Assembly (NCBI GenBank): GCA_943325355.2 | Contig: CALPPA020000015.1 | Location: 1-14,736, forward strand | Reading direction: 5' to 3' | DNA length: 14,736 nucleotides | Source: Klebsiella pneumoniae | GTDB lineage: Bacteria > Bacteroidota > Bacteroidia > Flavobacteriales > Flavobacteriaceae | Shown here: positions 7,939 through 13,852 of the stretch, piece by piece | Layout of the letters: the number at the start of each line of letters is the position of its first letter | Position numbering within the stretch: position 1 is the stretch's first letter | Translations under genes and position numbers: made by a program | The notes under the pieces: generated by a model | The model's database searches: none | Told to the model about the DNA's origin: nothing | Seen by the model: only the letters and a program-made list of their open reading frames with translations

Positions 7939-7962
7939 ATCTAGATTTTTGGATAATAAATT

Positions 7963-8448
7963 TTATTTTTTCCTAGAATATTTTTGAAAAGTATAGTCAA
8001 AAAGGTGTTTTTCGTCTTTTGGATTAAAAGTTTCTGAAGTCAGTTCCCAAACTTCTGGGTCTATTTCAGGAAAATAAACATCGGCATCAAAAGAATGATG
8101 CACCCGTGTAATATCGAGTTGGTCTACTAAATGAATGGATTGTGCGTAAATTTCTCCACCACCTATGATAAACAAATCCTCATTTTTAGGGCAAATGGCT
8201 ATGGCTTTTTCTAAATCTTGGGCTACAACGCAGCCTTCGTTCTTAAAGTCTTTTTGCCGAGTAATAATGACGTGAGTCCTGTTAGGTAAGGGTCTAGGGA
8301 AGCTTTCGAAAGTTTTTCGTCCCATAATAATATAATGTCCTGAAGTAATTTCCTTGAACCGCTTAAAATCTAGGGGTAAATGCCAAAGCAAATCATTGTT
8401 TTTTCCAAGCGCATAGTTTTCGGCAACAGCCGCAATCAAAATAATCAT
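7963..8448 (-). CDS. folA: Dihydrofolate reductase
   Basis: This NADPH-dependent enzyme reduces dihydrofolate to tetrahydrofolate and is the target of trimethoprim. The 161 residues keep near-perfect register with E. coli FolA. They include IAAVAENYALGKNNDLLWHLP with Trp22, catalytic Asp27, MGRKTFESF (42-50), PNRTHVIITRQ for NADPH, and the IGGGEIY cofactor loop (95-101). The gene begins 6 nt after the 2TM gene ends, so the two are almost certainly co-transcribed. It regenerates the folate oxidised by ThyA, encoded about 1.5 kb away on the same strand. No resistance change can be called from the sequence alone. Confidence 0.97.
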   Translation of the reverse strand: MIILIAAVAENYALGKNNDLLWHLPLDFKRFKEITSGHYIIMGRKTFESFPRPLPNRTHVIITRQKDFKNEGCVVAQDLEKAIAICPKNEDLFIIGGGEIYAQSIHLVDQLDITRVHHSFDADVYFPEIDPEVWELTSETFNPKDEKHLFDYTFQKYSRKK

Positions 8449-8454
8449 TTGTTA

Positions 8455-8793
8455 TTAAGTTTTTTTAGAAAAATCTTCGTCAATTTTCGTTGATAATTGG
8501 TCAATTTTTGTTTGTTGTTTGGCAACAAGTTTGTCTATTTGTTCTCTTTCCCAGTTTTTATTCATAAAACGATCCGTGATGTAGACTTTTATAAATTGTA
8601 AAATAAATACAAAAGCCCAGAGTGAAATCACCCAAATACACCAATTAGATTTAAAACCAAAAGCTTCAAAATGATTGGCAATAAACAAAAAAATACTACC
8701 TAAAGTTAATAAGACAAAATGAAAATAGAGTCCTTTTTTTTGTTTCAACCTTTTTCGGGCATATTCATAAAGTTCGTGTTGATCTTTTTCCAT
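8455..8793 (-). CDS. Small 2TM-domain membrane protein, function unknown
   Basis: The 112 residues contain two hydrophobic segments (about 22-40 and 52-70) joined by a short turn. A charged N-terminus (YARKRLKQKKG) precedes them, and a helical, probably coiled-coil tail (about 80-107) follows. This matches the Bacteroidota '2TM domain' family, which has no known function. It sits 6 nt upstream of folA and is probably the first gene of the 2TM-folA-ubiE-sprT run. A near-match -7 element (TATCTTTA, minus strand, 8812-8819) lies just upstream. Association with folate genes is conserved in flavobacteria as far as I recall, but it says little about function. Confidence 0.85.
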   Translation of the reverse strand: MEKDQHELYEYARKRLKQKKGLYFHFVLLTLGSIFLFIANHFEAFGFKSNWCIWVISLWAFVFILQFIKVYITDRFMNKNWEREQIDKLVAKQQTKIDQLSTKIDEDFSKKT

Positions 8794-8866
8794 ATTGAAA
8801 GATTTTGATTATAAAGATAAAATTAATTTTGAAATTTCATTATTTTTAATCCAAGATTATTCAAAG

Positions 8867-8880
8867 AGAAAACGTTTTCT
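8867..8880. promoter_or_regulatory. Perfect 14-bp palindrome with central CG (candidate operator)
   Basis: AGAAAACGTTTTCT is a perfect palindrome. A central CG flanked by A/T-rich arms is the shape of LacI-family operators. It lies in the divergent gap between the 2TM gene and the CBM48 gene, about 95 nt upstream of the CBM48 -33 box. A second, imperfect inverted repeat (TTTCTGT...ACAGAAA, 8876-8896) overlaps it. Confidence 0.45.
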
Positions 8881-8974
8881 GTTTTATATACAGAAATATT
8901 AAACAAAAATATTTAGGAATACGTCTAAAAATTAAGAGTGTTTTTGCCAGACTCATAAAAATTAAACTAAATTA

Positions 8975-9004
8975 TTGTATGTTAAATATTCTGCTTTACC
9001 TTTG
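8975..9004 (+). promoter_or_regulatory. Full Bacteroidota promoter for the CBM48 gene
   Basis: TTG at 8975-8977, a 19-nt spacer and TACCTTTG at 8997-9004 reproduce the Bacteroidota -33/-7 consensus. This is the best promoter in the window. Transcription would start near 9010, about 22 nt before the ATG. Confidence 0.75.
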
Positions 9005-9031
9005 CCCCATAATATTAAAAATGAAATAGTT

Positions 9032-9328
9032 ATGTCAATAAAGAAACAAGTTATAAAAACAAAACCAGTTTGTAAAGTTACATTTTCGGTTGAAGCAAAA
9101 GAAGCAAATTCAGCTTCAGTAGTAGGAGATTTCAATCATTGGAATCCAGCAGAAGGCGAGTTGTCAAAATTAAAAAACGGAACCTTTAAAGGTGTTTTTG
9201 ATTTAGCAAAAGACGCGTCTTACGAATTCAAGTATCTAATTGATGGTGCTTACGTAAACGAAAGCGAATCAGATTCTTTTATTTGGAATGAATTTGCAGG
9301 AACAGAAAACGGTGTTGTAACTGTTTAA
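9032..9328 (+). CDS. Stand-alone isoamylase early-set (CBM48-like) domain protein
   Basis: The 98 residues are a single immunoglobulin-like E-set domain. Its hallmark is VVGDFNHWNP (30-39), followed by FKGVFDLAKDASYEFKYLIDG and the terminal GVVTV strand. Such domains bind alpha-glucans in glycogen-branching and debranching enzymes and in the AMPK beta subunit. Here there is no catalytic partner and no signal peptide, so the protein is cytoplasmic. The start at 9032 (MSIKKQV) is chosen because the promoter at 8975-9004 overlaps the longer TTG-started frame. The gene is monocistronic, with its own strong promoter and terminator. A role in glycogen binding or regulation is inference; few aromatic residues for sugar stacking are obvious beyond Trp37 and Trp85. 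Confidence 0.85.
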   Translation: MSIKKQVIKTKPVCKVTFSVEAKEANSASVVGDFNHWNPAEGELSKLKNGTFKGVFDLAKDASYEFKYLIDGAYVNESESDSFIWNEFAGTENGVVTV

Positions 9329-9349
9329 GCTGTATTTCTTAAAAATTTG

Positions 9350-9390
9350 AAATCCGTTCCGATGTATTGGGATGGATTTTTTTGTTTTTA
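9350..9390 (+). terminator. Rho-independent terminator of the CBM48 gene
   Basis: AAATCCGTTCC (9350-9360) pairs with GGGATGGATTT (9369-9379), giving an 11-bp stem with two G-U pairs and an 8-nt loop. TTTT, a G and TTTTT follow. It starts 22 nt after the stop codon. Confidence 0.82.
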
Positions 9391-9417
9391 TGTCTCTAGT
9401 AATTGCTTCTTCCGCTT

Positions 9418-9798
9418 TTATTTGAGTATATGATGTGCTAACACTTTTTGAACTTCATACACATCTACAGATTTATTAAATTGTTTTTTTATACTGGGCA
9501 GAGTTTCACTAGAAACCCAAATTTTTAATTCAGCTTCTAGATCAAATGTTCCCGCAGTTTCTATACTGAATCGAGTGATGCTTTTGTATGTTATTGATTT
9601 ATATTCGGTTTTACTTCCTGTAATGCCCTGAACTTCTACTAAAATAAGGCGCTTATTGGTAAAAATAAAGGTGTCCCGAATTAGCTTAAATCCCAATTCT
9701 ATTTCCTCTGACTCGATTAAAAGTTGACCATACTTTTTTATAAGTTCTTCTTGGCTAACCGATCCGGCGTTTCCAATTAATGCTGAAAATATTCCCAT
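9418..9798 (-). CDS. Bacterial PH-domain protein, function unknown
   Basis: The 126 residues match the bacterial pleckstrin-homology-like family (bPH_1 type). The order is an N-terminal helix (QEELIKKYGQLLIESEEIELGFKL), beta strands with the family signature DTFIFTNKRLILVEVQGITGSKTEYKSITYKSITRFSIETAG, further strands FDLEAELKIWVS, and a C-terminal helix ending VLAHHILK. No signal peptide or membrane segment is seen. The function of these proteins is not established; lipid or protein binding is assumed from the fold. It lies downstream of thyA on the same strand (145-nt gap) and ends near the CBM48 terminator. Two perfect heptamers sit just before its start codon. Confidence 0.82.
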   Translation of the reverse strand: MGIFSALIGNAGSVSQEELIKKYGQLLIESEEIELGFKLIRDTFIFTNKRLILVEVQGITGSKTEYKSITYKSITRFSIETAGTFDLEAELKIWVSSETLPSIKKQFNKSVDVYEVQKVLAHHILK

Positions 9799-9800
9799 TT

Positions 9801-9821
9801 TTTCTTATTTCTTATTCCTAT
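9801..9821. repeat. Short heptamer array before the PH gene
   Basis: TTTCTTA occurs twice in tandem (9801-9807 and 9808-9814), followed by the related TTCCTAT. It starts 2 nt upstream of the PH start codon. It is short and low-complexity, so on its own it would be weak; it is listed because of the same 7-nt period as the other arrays. Confidence 0.45.
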
Positions 9822-9943
9822 TCGTATGGCTTTTCAGGTTCGCCCCGTTTTTATGTGGTTTCTGGTCTCCACTATTTTGTAATTAATTAATTTTAGAAGA
9901 CTATAAAACTTTTATTTTTTGACAAAAGGCAGAATATGTTTTA

Positions 9944-10768
9944 TCAAACCGCCACACTTCCTTTTATCAAAGGATGTGGTTCATAACCTTCAAGTGTGAA
10001 ATCTTCAAAAGTAAAGTCAAAGATATCTTTTATGGCTGGATTCAAAATCATTTTTGGTAATGGTTTTGGTTCGCGAGACAATTGCAATTCTACTTGCTCA
10101 AAATGATTATTGTAAATGTGGGCATCTCCAAAAGTGTGAATGAATTCGCCCACTTCAAACCCGCAAACTTGGGCAATCATCATTGTCAGCAAGGCGTAAG
10201 AAGCGATGTTAAAAGGAACTCCAAGGAAAACGTCGGCGCTTCTCTGGTACAATTGACAAGACAATTTTCCATCTGAAACGTAGAATTGAAAGAAAGCGTG
10301 ACAAGGAGGCAAGGCCGCTTTATTATTGGCCACATTCTCCGAAAATGATTTAGAATTATCTGGTAAAACACTTGGATTCCAAGCAGAAACTAGCATTCTT
10401 CGACTGTTGGGGTTGGTTTTCAATTCTTTGATAAGTTCCGATATCTGGTCTATTTCTTCGCTATTCCAGTTGCGCCATTGGTGTCCGTAAACCGGTCCTA
10501 AATTTCCGTTTTCATCCGCCCAAGCATCCCAGATTTTTACTCCGTTATCTTGCAGGTATTTAATATTGGTATCGCCTTTCAGGAACCAAAGTAATTCATA
10601 AATGATAGATTTCAGGTGTAATTTTTTGGTGGTCACCATCGGAAAACCGTCAGCTAAATCAAACCGCATTTGGTAGCCAAACACGCTTTTTGTTCCTGTT
10701 CCTGTGCGGTCTCCTTTTTGACAACCGTTTTCTAACACGTGCTTTACTAAATCTAGGTATTGTTTCAT
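9944..10768 (-). CDS. thyA: Thymidylate synthase
   Basis: The enzyme converts dUMP and methylene-tetrahydrofolate to dTMP and dihydrofolate, which FolA then recycles. The 274 residues include the phosphate-binding DRTGTGT (20-26), [22 protein letters not shown] (80-101), [10 protein letters not shown] (123-132), the catalytic Cys156 in [33 protein letters not shown], and the folate-site GDAHIYNNH (214-222). It is about 10 residues longer than the E. coli enzyme, because of an insertion around 138-150 ([13 protein letters not shown]) just before the active-site loop. No -7 motif was found between it and the upstream DUF151 gene, so the two may share a transcript. The 78-nt gap is mostly an octamer repeat array. 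Confidence 0.98.
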   Translation of the reverse strand: MKQYLDLVKHVLENGCQKGDRTGTGTKSVFGYQMRFDLADGFPMVTTKKLHLKSIIYELLWFLKGDTNIKYLQDNGVKIWDAWADENGNLGPVYGHQWRNWNSEEIDQISELIKELKTNPNSRRMLVSAWNPSVLPDNSKSFSENVANNKAALPPCHAFFQFYVSDGKLSCQLYQRSADVFLGVPFNIASYALLTMMIAQVCGFEVGEFIHTFGDAHIYNNHFEQVELQLSREPKPLPKMILNPAIKDIFDFTFEDFTLEGYEPHPLIKGSVAV

Positions 10769-10773
10769 TCTTG

Positions 10774-10821
10774 GTTTATTCGGTTAATCGTTTATTCGGT
10801 TAATCGGTTAAACGATTAAAC
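10774..10821. repeat. Octamer tandem array in the thyA leader
   Basis: A 16-mer GTTTATTCGGTTAATC is perfectly duplicated at 10774-10789 and 10790-10805, followed by a related 16-mer. On the thyA strand the tract reads as six octamers: GTTTAATC, GTTTAACC, then GATTAACC and GAATAAAC alternating twice (consensus GWWTAAYC). An 11-bp perfect inverted repeat (10784-10794 with 10809-10819) allows a hairpin. The array ends 5 nt before the thyA start codon. Confidence 0.9.
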
Positions 10822-10846
10822 AAAACCACGATTTAACAATTTATGA

Positions 10847-11470
10847 TTATCTTTTCGAAATTTCATCTCTAATTTTGGCTGCCTTTTCATAATCTTCGTG
10901 TTCTACAGCCTGATCTAGTAAATCATTTAATTCTTGTAAGCTGTGTTTTGAATAGGTTTCACCAGATTTATTGCTTTCTTCTCCAAGGCTGAAAGCTTCA
11001 GGATTAGAAAGCACATCGTCAATTTCCTTTGAATCTTTATCAATTTCCAATGGATTTGATTTCAAGTAAATACCTGCTTTTTCTAATATGTTTTTGTAGG
11101 TAAAAATAGGAGCGTTAAATCGAAGTGCCAATGCAATAGCATCAGATGTTCTGGCGTCAATTATTTCTTCGATTTTATCTCTTTCGCAGATAATACTCGA
11201 ATAAAAAACGCCGTCGACCAATTTATGAATGATGACTTGCTTAACAACAATATCGAAACGTTCGGCAAAATTTTTGAACAAGTCGTGGGTCAACGGGCGA
11301 GGTGGTTTTATTTCTTTTTCCAATGCAATAGCAATGGACTGAGCTTCGAAAGCACCTATGACGATGGGTAATTTTCTTTCGCCGTCAACCTCATTTAAAA
11401 TCAGGGCATAAGCACCATTTTGGGTTTGACTGTAAGAAATTCCTTTTATGGATAATTTGACTAAGCTCAT
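10847..11470 (-). CDS. DUF151 bifunctional-nuclease-family protein with C-terminal UVR motif
   Basis: Residues 1-135 match the DUF151/BFN family: VKLSIKGISYSQTQNGAYAL, LPIVIGAFEAQSIAIALE, RPLTHDLFKNF and DARTSDAIALALRFNAPIF. A linker of about 35 residues follows, then a UvrB/UvrC-type motif near 174-207 (LNDLLDQAVEHEDYEKAAKIRDEI). The name comes from a plant homologue reported to have DNase and RNase activity; the bacterial role is unproven, and the UVR motif suggests protein contacts. I use the ATG at 11470 (MSLVKLS) rather than the in-frame one 21 nt earlier, because the core domain begins here. It lies between etfA and thyA on the same strand, behind the etf terminator, so it needs its own promoter. 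Confidence 0.88.
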   Translation of the reverse strand: MSLVKLSIKGISYSQTQNGAYALILNEVDGERKLPIVIGAFEAQSIAIALEKEIKPPRPLTHDLFKNFAERFDIVVKQVIIHKLVDGVFYSSIICERDKIEEIIDARTSDAIALALRFNAPIFTYKNILEKAGIYLKSNPLEIDKDSKEIDDVLSNPEAFSLGEESNKSGETYSKHSLQELNDLLDQAVEHEDYEKAAKIRDEISKR

Positions 11471-11501
11471 AGATGAAAAATTGAAAAGCACATTTGTACC
11501 T

Positions 11502-11532
11502 TAAATTTACGTTTTTTTTGTTTTTCAAACAA
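11502..11532 (-). promoter_or_regulatory. Candidate promoter for the DUF151 gene
   Basis: On the minus strand TTG (11530-11532) is followed after 20 nt by TAAATTTA (11502-11509), a 7-of-8 match to TAnnTTTG. The spacer includes an A-tract. It lies about 30 nt upstream of the start codon and downstream of the etf terminator. Confidence 0.42.
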
Positions 11533-11567
11533 GAATAAGAGTGCAATTTTAATGAAAAAATATGTAA

Positions 11568-11614
11568 CAAAAAAACTGCCTAAAGCAAAGATACGATTAT
11601 CTTGTTTTAGGCAG
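11568..11614 (-). terminator. Rho-independent terminator of etfBA
   Basis: On the minus strand CTGCCTAAA pairs with TTTAGGCAG (11576-11614), and the stem continues imperfectly through CAAGAT/ATCTTTG to a short AATCGT loop. A run of seven T's follows directly. This is the strongest terminator in the window, 30 nt after the etfA stop. Confidence 0.9.
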
Positions 11615-11643
11615 CTATTTTGGTGCAGCGAATTCTAAAATTA

Positions 11644-12609
11644 TTAGTGATGCGCCTTAAAAGCCTTCATTTTTTCAATTAATTTTGGCACTACATCAAA
11701 AGCATCTCCTACAATTCCATAGTCGGCAACTTTAAAAAATGGTGCTTCTGGATCCGTATTGATGACCACTTTTACTTTTGAGGAGTTGATTCCTGCTATG
11801 TGTTGAATGGCTCCTGAAATTCCTATTGCAATATATAAATTAGCGGCAACTGGTTTCCCTGTTTGACCCACGTGTTCTGAATGAGGTCTCCAATCAAGAT
11901 CTGAAACAGGTTTTGAACAGGCAGTAGCAGCGCCAAGGACACCGGCTAACTCTTCAATCATTCCCCAATTTTCTGGACCTTTTAATCCTCGACCAGCCGA
12001 AACAACAATATCAGCATCGGCGATGGTTACTTTTCCTGAACCTTTTTCTACTGATTCTACTTTTATTCCAAAATCATTATCTCCGATTGTTGGATTAAAA
12101 TCTTCTTGCGCTAACGTTGAAGCATTTTCGAAAATACCATAAGAGTTTTTGGCAAGGCCAAGAATTTTTATATCGGTTTCAATTTCAGTAATATTGAAAG
12201 CCTTGTTTGAAAAGGCAGTTCTTTTTACTTGAAAAGGAGAAGTGCTTAGTGGCAAGCCCACTACATTTGAAGCGAAACCAGCTTCTAGCGAAACGGCAAC
12301 TAATGGAGCAAGATAAATACTATCAGTAGTTGAAGAAAGTAAAACTAGTTTCGCGCCTTCTTTTTGAGCGGCTTGCTTGATGACATCAGCATAGGCTTTT
12401 GCAGAAAAACCAGACAGTTTATCATTTGTTACTTTCATGACTTTGTCTACTCCATATTTTGATAATTCCGAAACGTCTCCAGTATTTATGGTTACCGCTG
12501 TAACAGTTGTTCCTAAAGATTCAGCTACTTTTTTTGCATAAGAAGCTAATTCGAAAGCTACTTTTCTAAATTTTCCTTCTGCGGATTCTGCGTATATTAA
12601 TATTGACAT
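11644..12609 (-). CDS. etfA: Electron transfer flavoprotein subunit alpha
   Basis: EtfA binds the redox-active FAD of the EtfAB heterodimer, which takes electrons from acyl-CoA and related dehydrogenases and passes them to the quinone pool through ETF dehydrogenase. The 321 residues have the N-terminal alpha/beta domain (MSILIYAESAEGKFRKVAFE) and the FAD domain. The latter shows SAGRGLKGPENW (204-215), SEHVGQTGKPVA (244-255), LYIAIGISGAIQHIAGI (258-274) and INTDPEAPFFKVADYGIVGD (283-302). The start is the only good ATG and leaves 58 nt to etfB, with a heptamer array in the gap. It is transcribed with etfB and ends in a strong terminator. Confidence 0.96.
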   Translation of the reverse strand: MSILIYAESAEGKFRKVAFELASYAKKVAESLGTTVTAVTINTGDVSELSKYGVDKVMKVTNDKLSGFSAKAYADVIKQAAQKEGAKLVLLSSTTDSIYLAPLVAVSLEAGFASNVVGLPLSTSPFQVKRTAFSNKAFNITEIETDIKILGLAKNSYGIFENASTLAQEDFNPTIGDNDFGIKVESVEKGSGKVTIADADIVVSAGRGLKGPENWGMIEELAGVLGAATACSKPVSDLDWRPHSEHVGQTGKPVAANLYIAIGISGAIQHIAGINSSKVKVVINTDPEAPFFKVADYGIVGDAFDVVPKLIEKMKAFKAHH

Positions 12610-12620
12610 TTTTTATTATT

Positions 12621-12662
12621 TTAAATGTTGAATTATAAATTTTAAATGCTGTTTTGTGAATT
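12621..12662. repeat. Degenerate heptamer array between etfB and etfA
   Basis: Plus-strand 7-mers run in register: TTAAATG at 12621, TTGAATT at 12628, ATAAATT at 12635, TTAAATG again at 12642, CTGTTTT at 12649 and GTGAATT at 12656. Two units are identical and the others are related. It occupies nearly the whole 58-nt gap upstream of the etfA start. AT-richness lowers certainty. Confidence 0.65.
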
Positions 12663-12667
12663 CGTGA

Positions 12668-13414
12668 TTAAATCACTTTCGCTTCGTTGTGTAGCAAGTT
12701 TATTAATTCGTCCAGATTGTCGGCAGCAATTAGTTTCACAGCAGATTTTGGAGCTGGTTTTTCAAATTTCACGGCTTTAGTATTTAGCGAAACTTCAACA
12801 GGCTCAATAACAGTTAATGTTTTTGTTCTTGCAGTCATAATTCCTCTCATATTCGGGATGCGTAAATCTTTCTCCTCTACAAGACCTTTTTGACCTCCAA
12901 TAATTACTGGCAAAGTGGTGCTTATTGTTTCTTTTCCACCATCGATTTCACGAGTTGCTTTTACGTTTGTACCTTCTACTATTATATCAGTACAAGAGTT
13001 CAGGAAATTGTATCCTAGAAGTCCAGCAATCATTCCTGGAACCATTCCTCCATTATAATCCAAGGATTCTTTACCGGCTATGATAATTTCGTAAGAACCA
13101 TTTTTGATAACTTCAGCAAGTTGTTTGGCTACAAAAAAACTGTCTGTAGGGTTTGCATTTACTCGAATCGCATCGTTTGCACCTATGGCCAATGCCTTTC
13201 TTAAAGTAGGCTCTGTTTCTGGTCCGCCAACATTGACAACAGTAATCGTTGCTCCTTGTTGTTCTTGAAACCAAACAGCTCTGGTTAAGCCAAATTCATC
13301 ATTTGGATTGATTACAAACTGAACACCATTAGCATCAAATTGAGAATCACCATTGGTGAAATTAATTTTTGAAGTAGTATCAGGAACGTGACTGATGCAA
13401 ACTAATATTTTCAT
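12668..13414 (-). CDS. etfB: Electron transfer flavoprotein subunit beta
   Basis: EtfB is the partner of EtfA; in housekeeping ETFs it holds AMP structurally and carries the dehydrogenase-docking surface. The 248 residues show MKILVCISHVPDTTSKINF at the start, INPNDEFGLTRAVWF (35-49), RKALAIGANDAIRV (72-85) and the nucleotide-binding AGKESLDYNGGMVPGMIAGLLG region (113-134). It is the first gene of the etfBA operon. An exact -7 motif and a near-perfect palindrome lie upstream. Standard length and motifs point to the housekeeping class rather than the bifurcating one, and no dehydrogenase or FixC/FixX gene is next to it. Confidence 0.95.
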   Translation of the reverse strand: MKILVCISHVPDTTSKINFTNGDSQFDANGVQFVINPNDEFGLTRAVWFQEQQGATITVVNVGGPETEPTLRKALAIGANDAIRVNANPTDSFFVAKQLAEVIKNGSYEIIIAGKESLDYNGGMVPGMIAGLLGYNFLNSCTDIIVEGTNVKATREIDGGKETISTTLPVIIGGQKGLVEEKDLRIPNMRGIMTARTKTLTVIEPVEVSLNTKAVKFEKPAPKSAVKLIAADNLDELINLLHNEAKVI

Positions 13415-13443
13415 AGTTATATTTATTTTTTTATTTTCTTTCG

Positions 13444-13451
13444 CAAAATTA
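13444..13451 (-). promoter_or_regulatory. -7 promoter element for etfBA
   Basis: TAATTTTG on the minus strand matches TAnnTTTG exactly, about 30 nt upstream of the etfB start. No TTG occurs at -33. A palindrome begins 20 nt upstream of this element. Confidence 0.55.
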
Positions 13452-13471
13452 GAATAAATAATTCGAATAAT

Positions 13472-13491
13472 ATATTATGCGTGCATAATAT
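13472..13491. promoter_or_regulatory. 20-bp palindrome upstream of etfBA (candidate operator)
   Basis: ATATTATGCGTGCATAATAT consists of two perfect 9-bp half-sites around a 2-nt centre (GT). It is centred about 44 nt upstream of the predicted etfB transcription start, at the edge of the missing -33 box. This is where an activator or repressor would bind. No regulator gene is in the window. Confidence 0.5.
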
Positions 13492-13809
13492 TTTTATAAA
13501 CTATTTCGATTTCGTTGTTCCAATAGAATCGGCTTGCTAATTTTGAACTTTTATCAGCTGGTTTAATTACATAATCAGGGTTTCAATGTATTTATTTCGT
13601 ATTGATTGTTCTTATCAAAGGACTATTTTAATTCTTCAGCGGTATTTTGAAGGATTACATTTGGGCTACAGAGATTTCATAATGCAACTTTTATTCAATT
13701 TAAAAATTTAACATTTGAAGTGAAAATAGGTATTTGTTAAAACTAAATTCAAATTTACTAAAGCATTAACAATAGATTTTTTAGGTATTTTTTTTGATAA
13801 TAAAATTTG
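13492..13809. other. Gene-free stretch between the etf operon and the LamG gene
   Basis: Apart from the etf promoter and palindrome, the 438-nt gap from 13415 to 13852 holds nothing I can assign: no tRNA, no clear terminator, no heptamer array and no convincing small gene. The downstream end is very AT-rich, and a weak -7-like TATACTTG lies at 13810-13817. Confidence 0.55.
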
Positions 13810-13852
13810 TATACTTGCATTTGATAAAATTGACTAAATAAATCTTTAAAAC

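Noticed and set aside
8975..9031. TTG-started N-terminal extension of the CBM48 protein
   Set aside because: The segment is occupied by a consensus -33/-7 promoter, so it would not be transcribed as leader-coding sequence.
9881..9943. Possible thyA terminator (TTGATAAAA/TTTTGTCAA stem)
   Set aside because: The stem is weak, contains a wobble pair, and no T-run follows on the minus strand.
10774..10837. CRISPR array
   Set aside because: Repeats are contiguous 8- or 16-mers without spacers, and no cas genes are present.
13586..13711. 41-codon ORF in the gene-free gap before the LamG gene
   Set aside because: No recognisable motif, no promoter or ribosome site, and composition like surrounding non-coding DNA.
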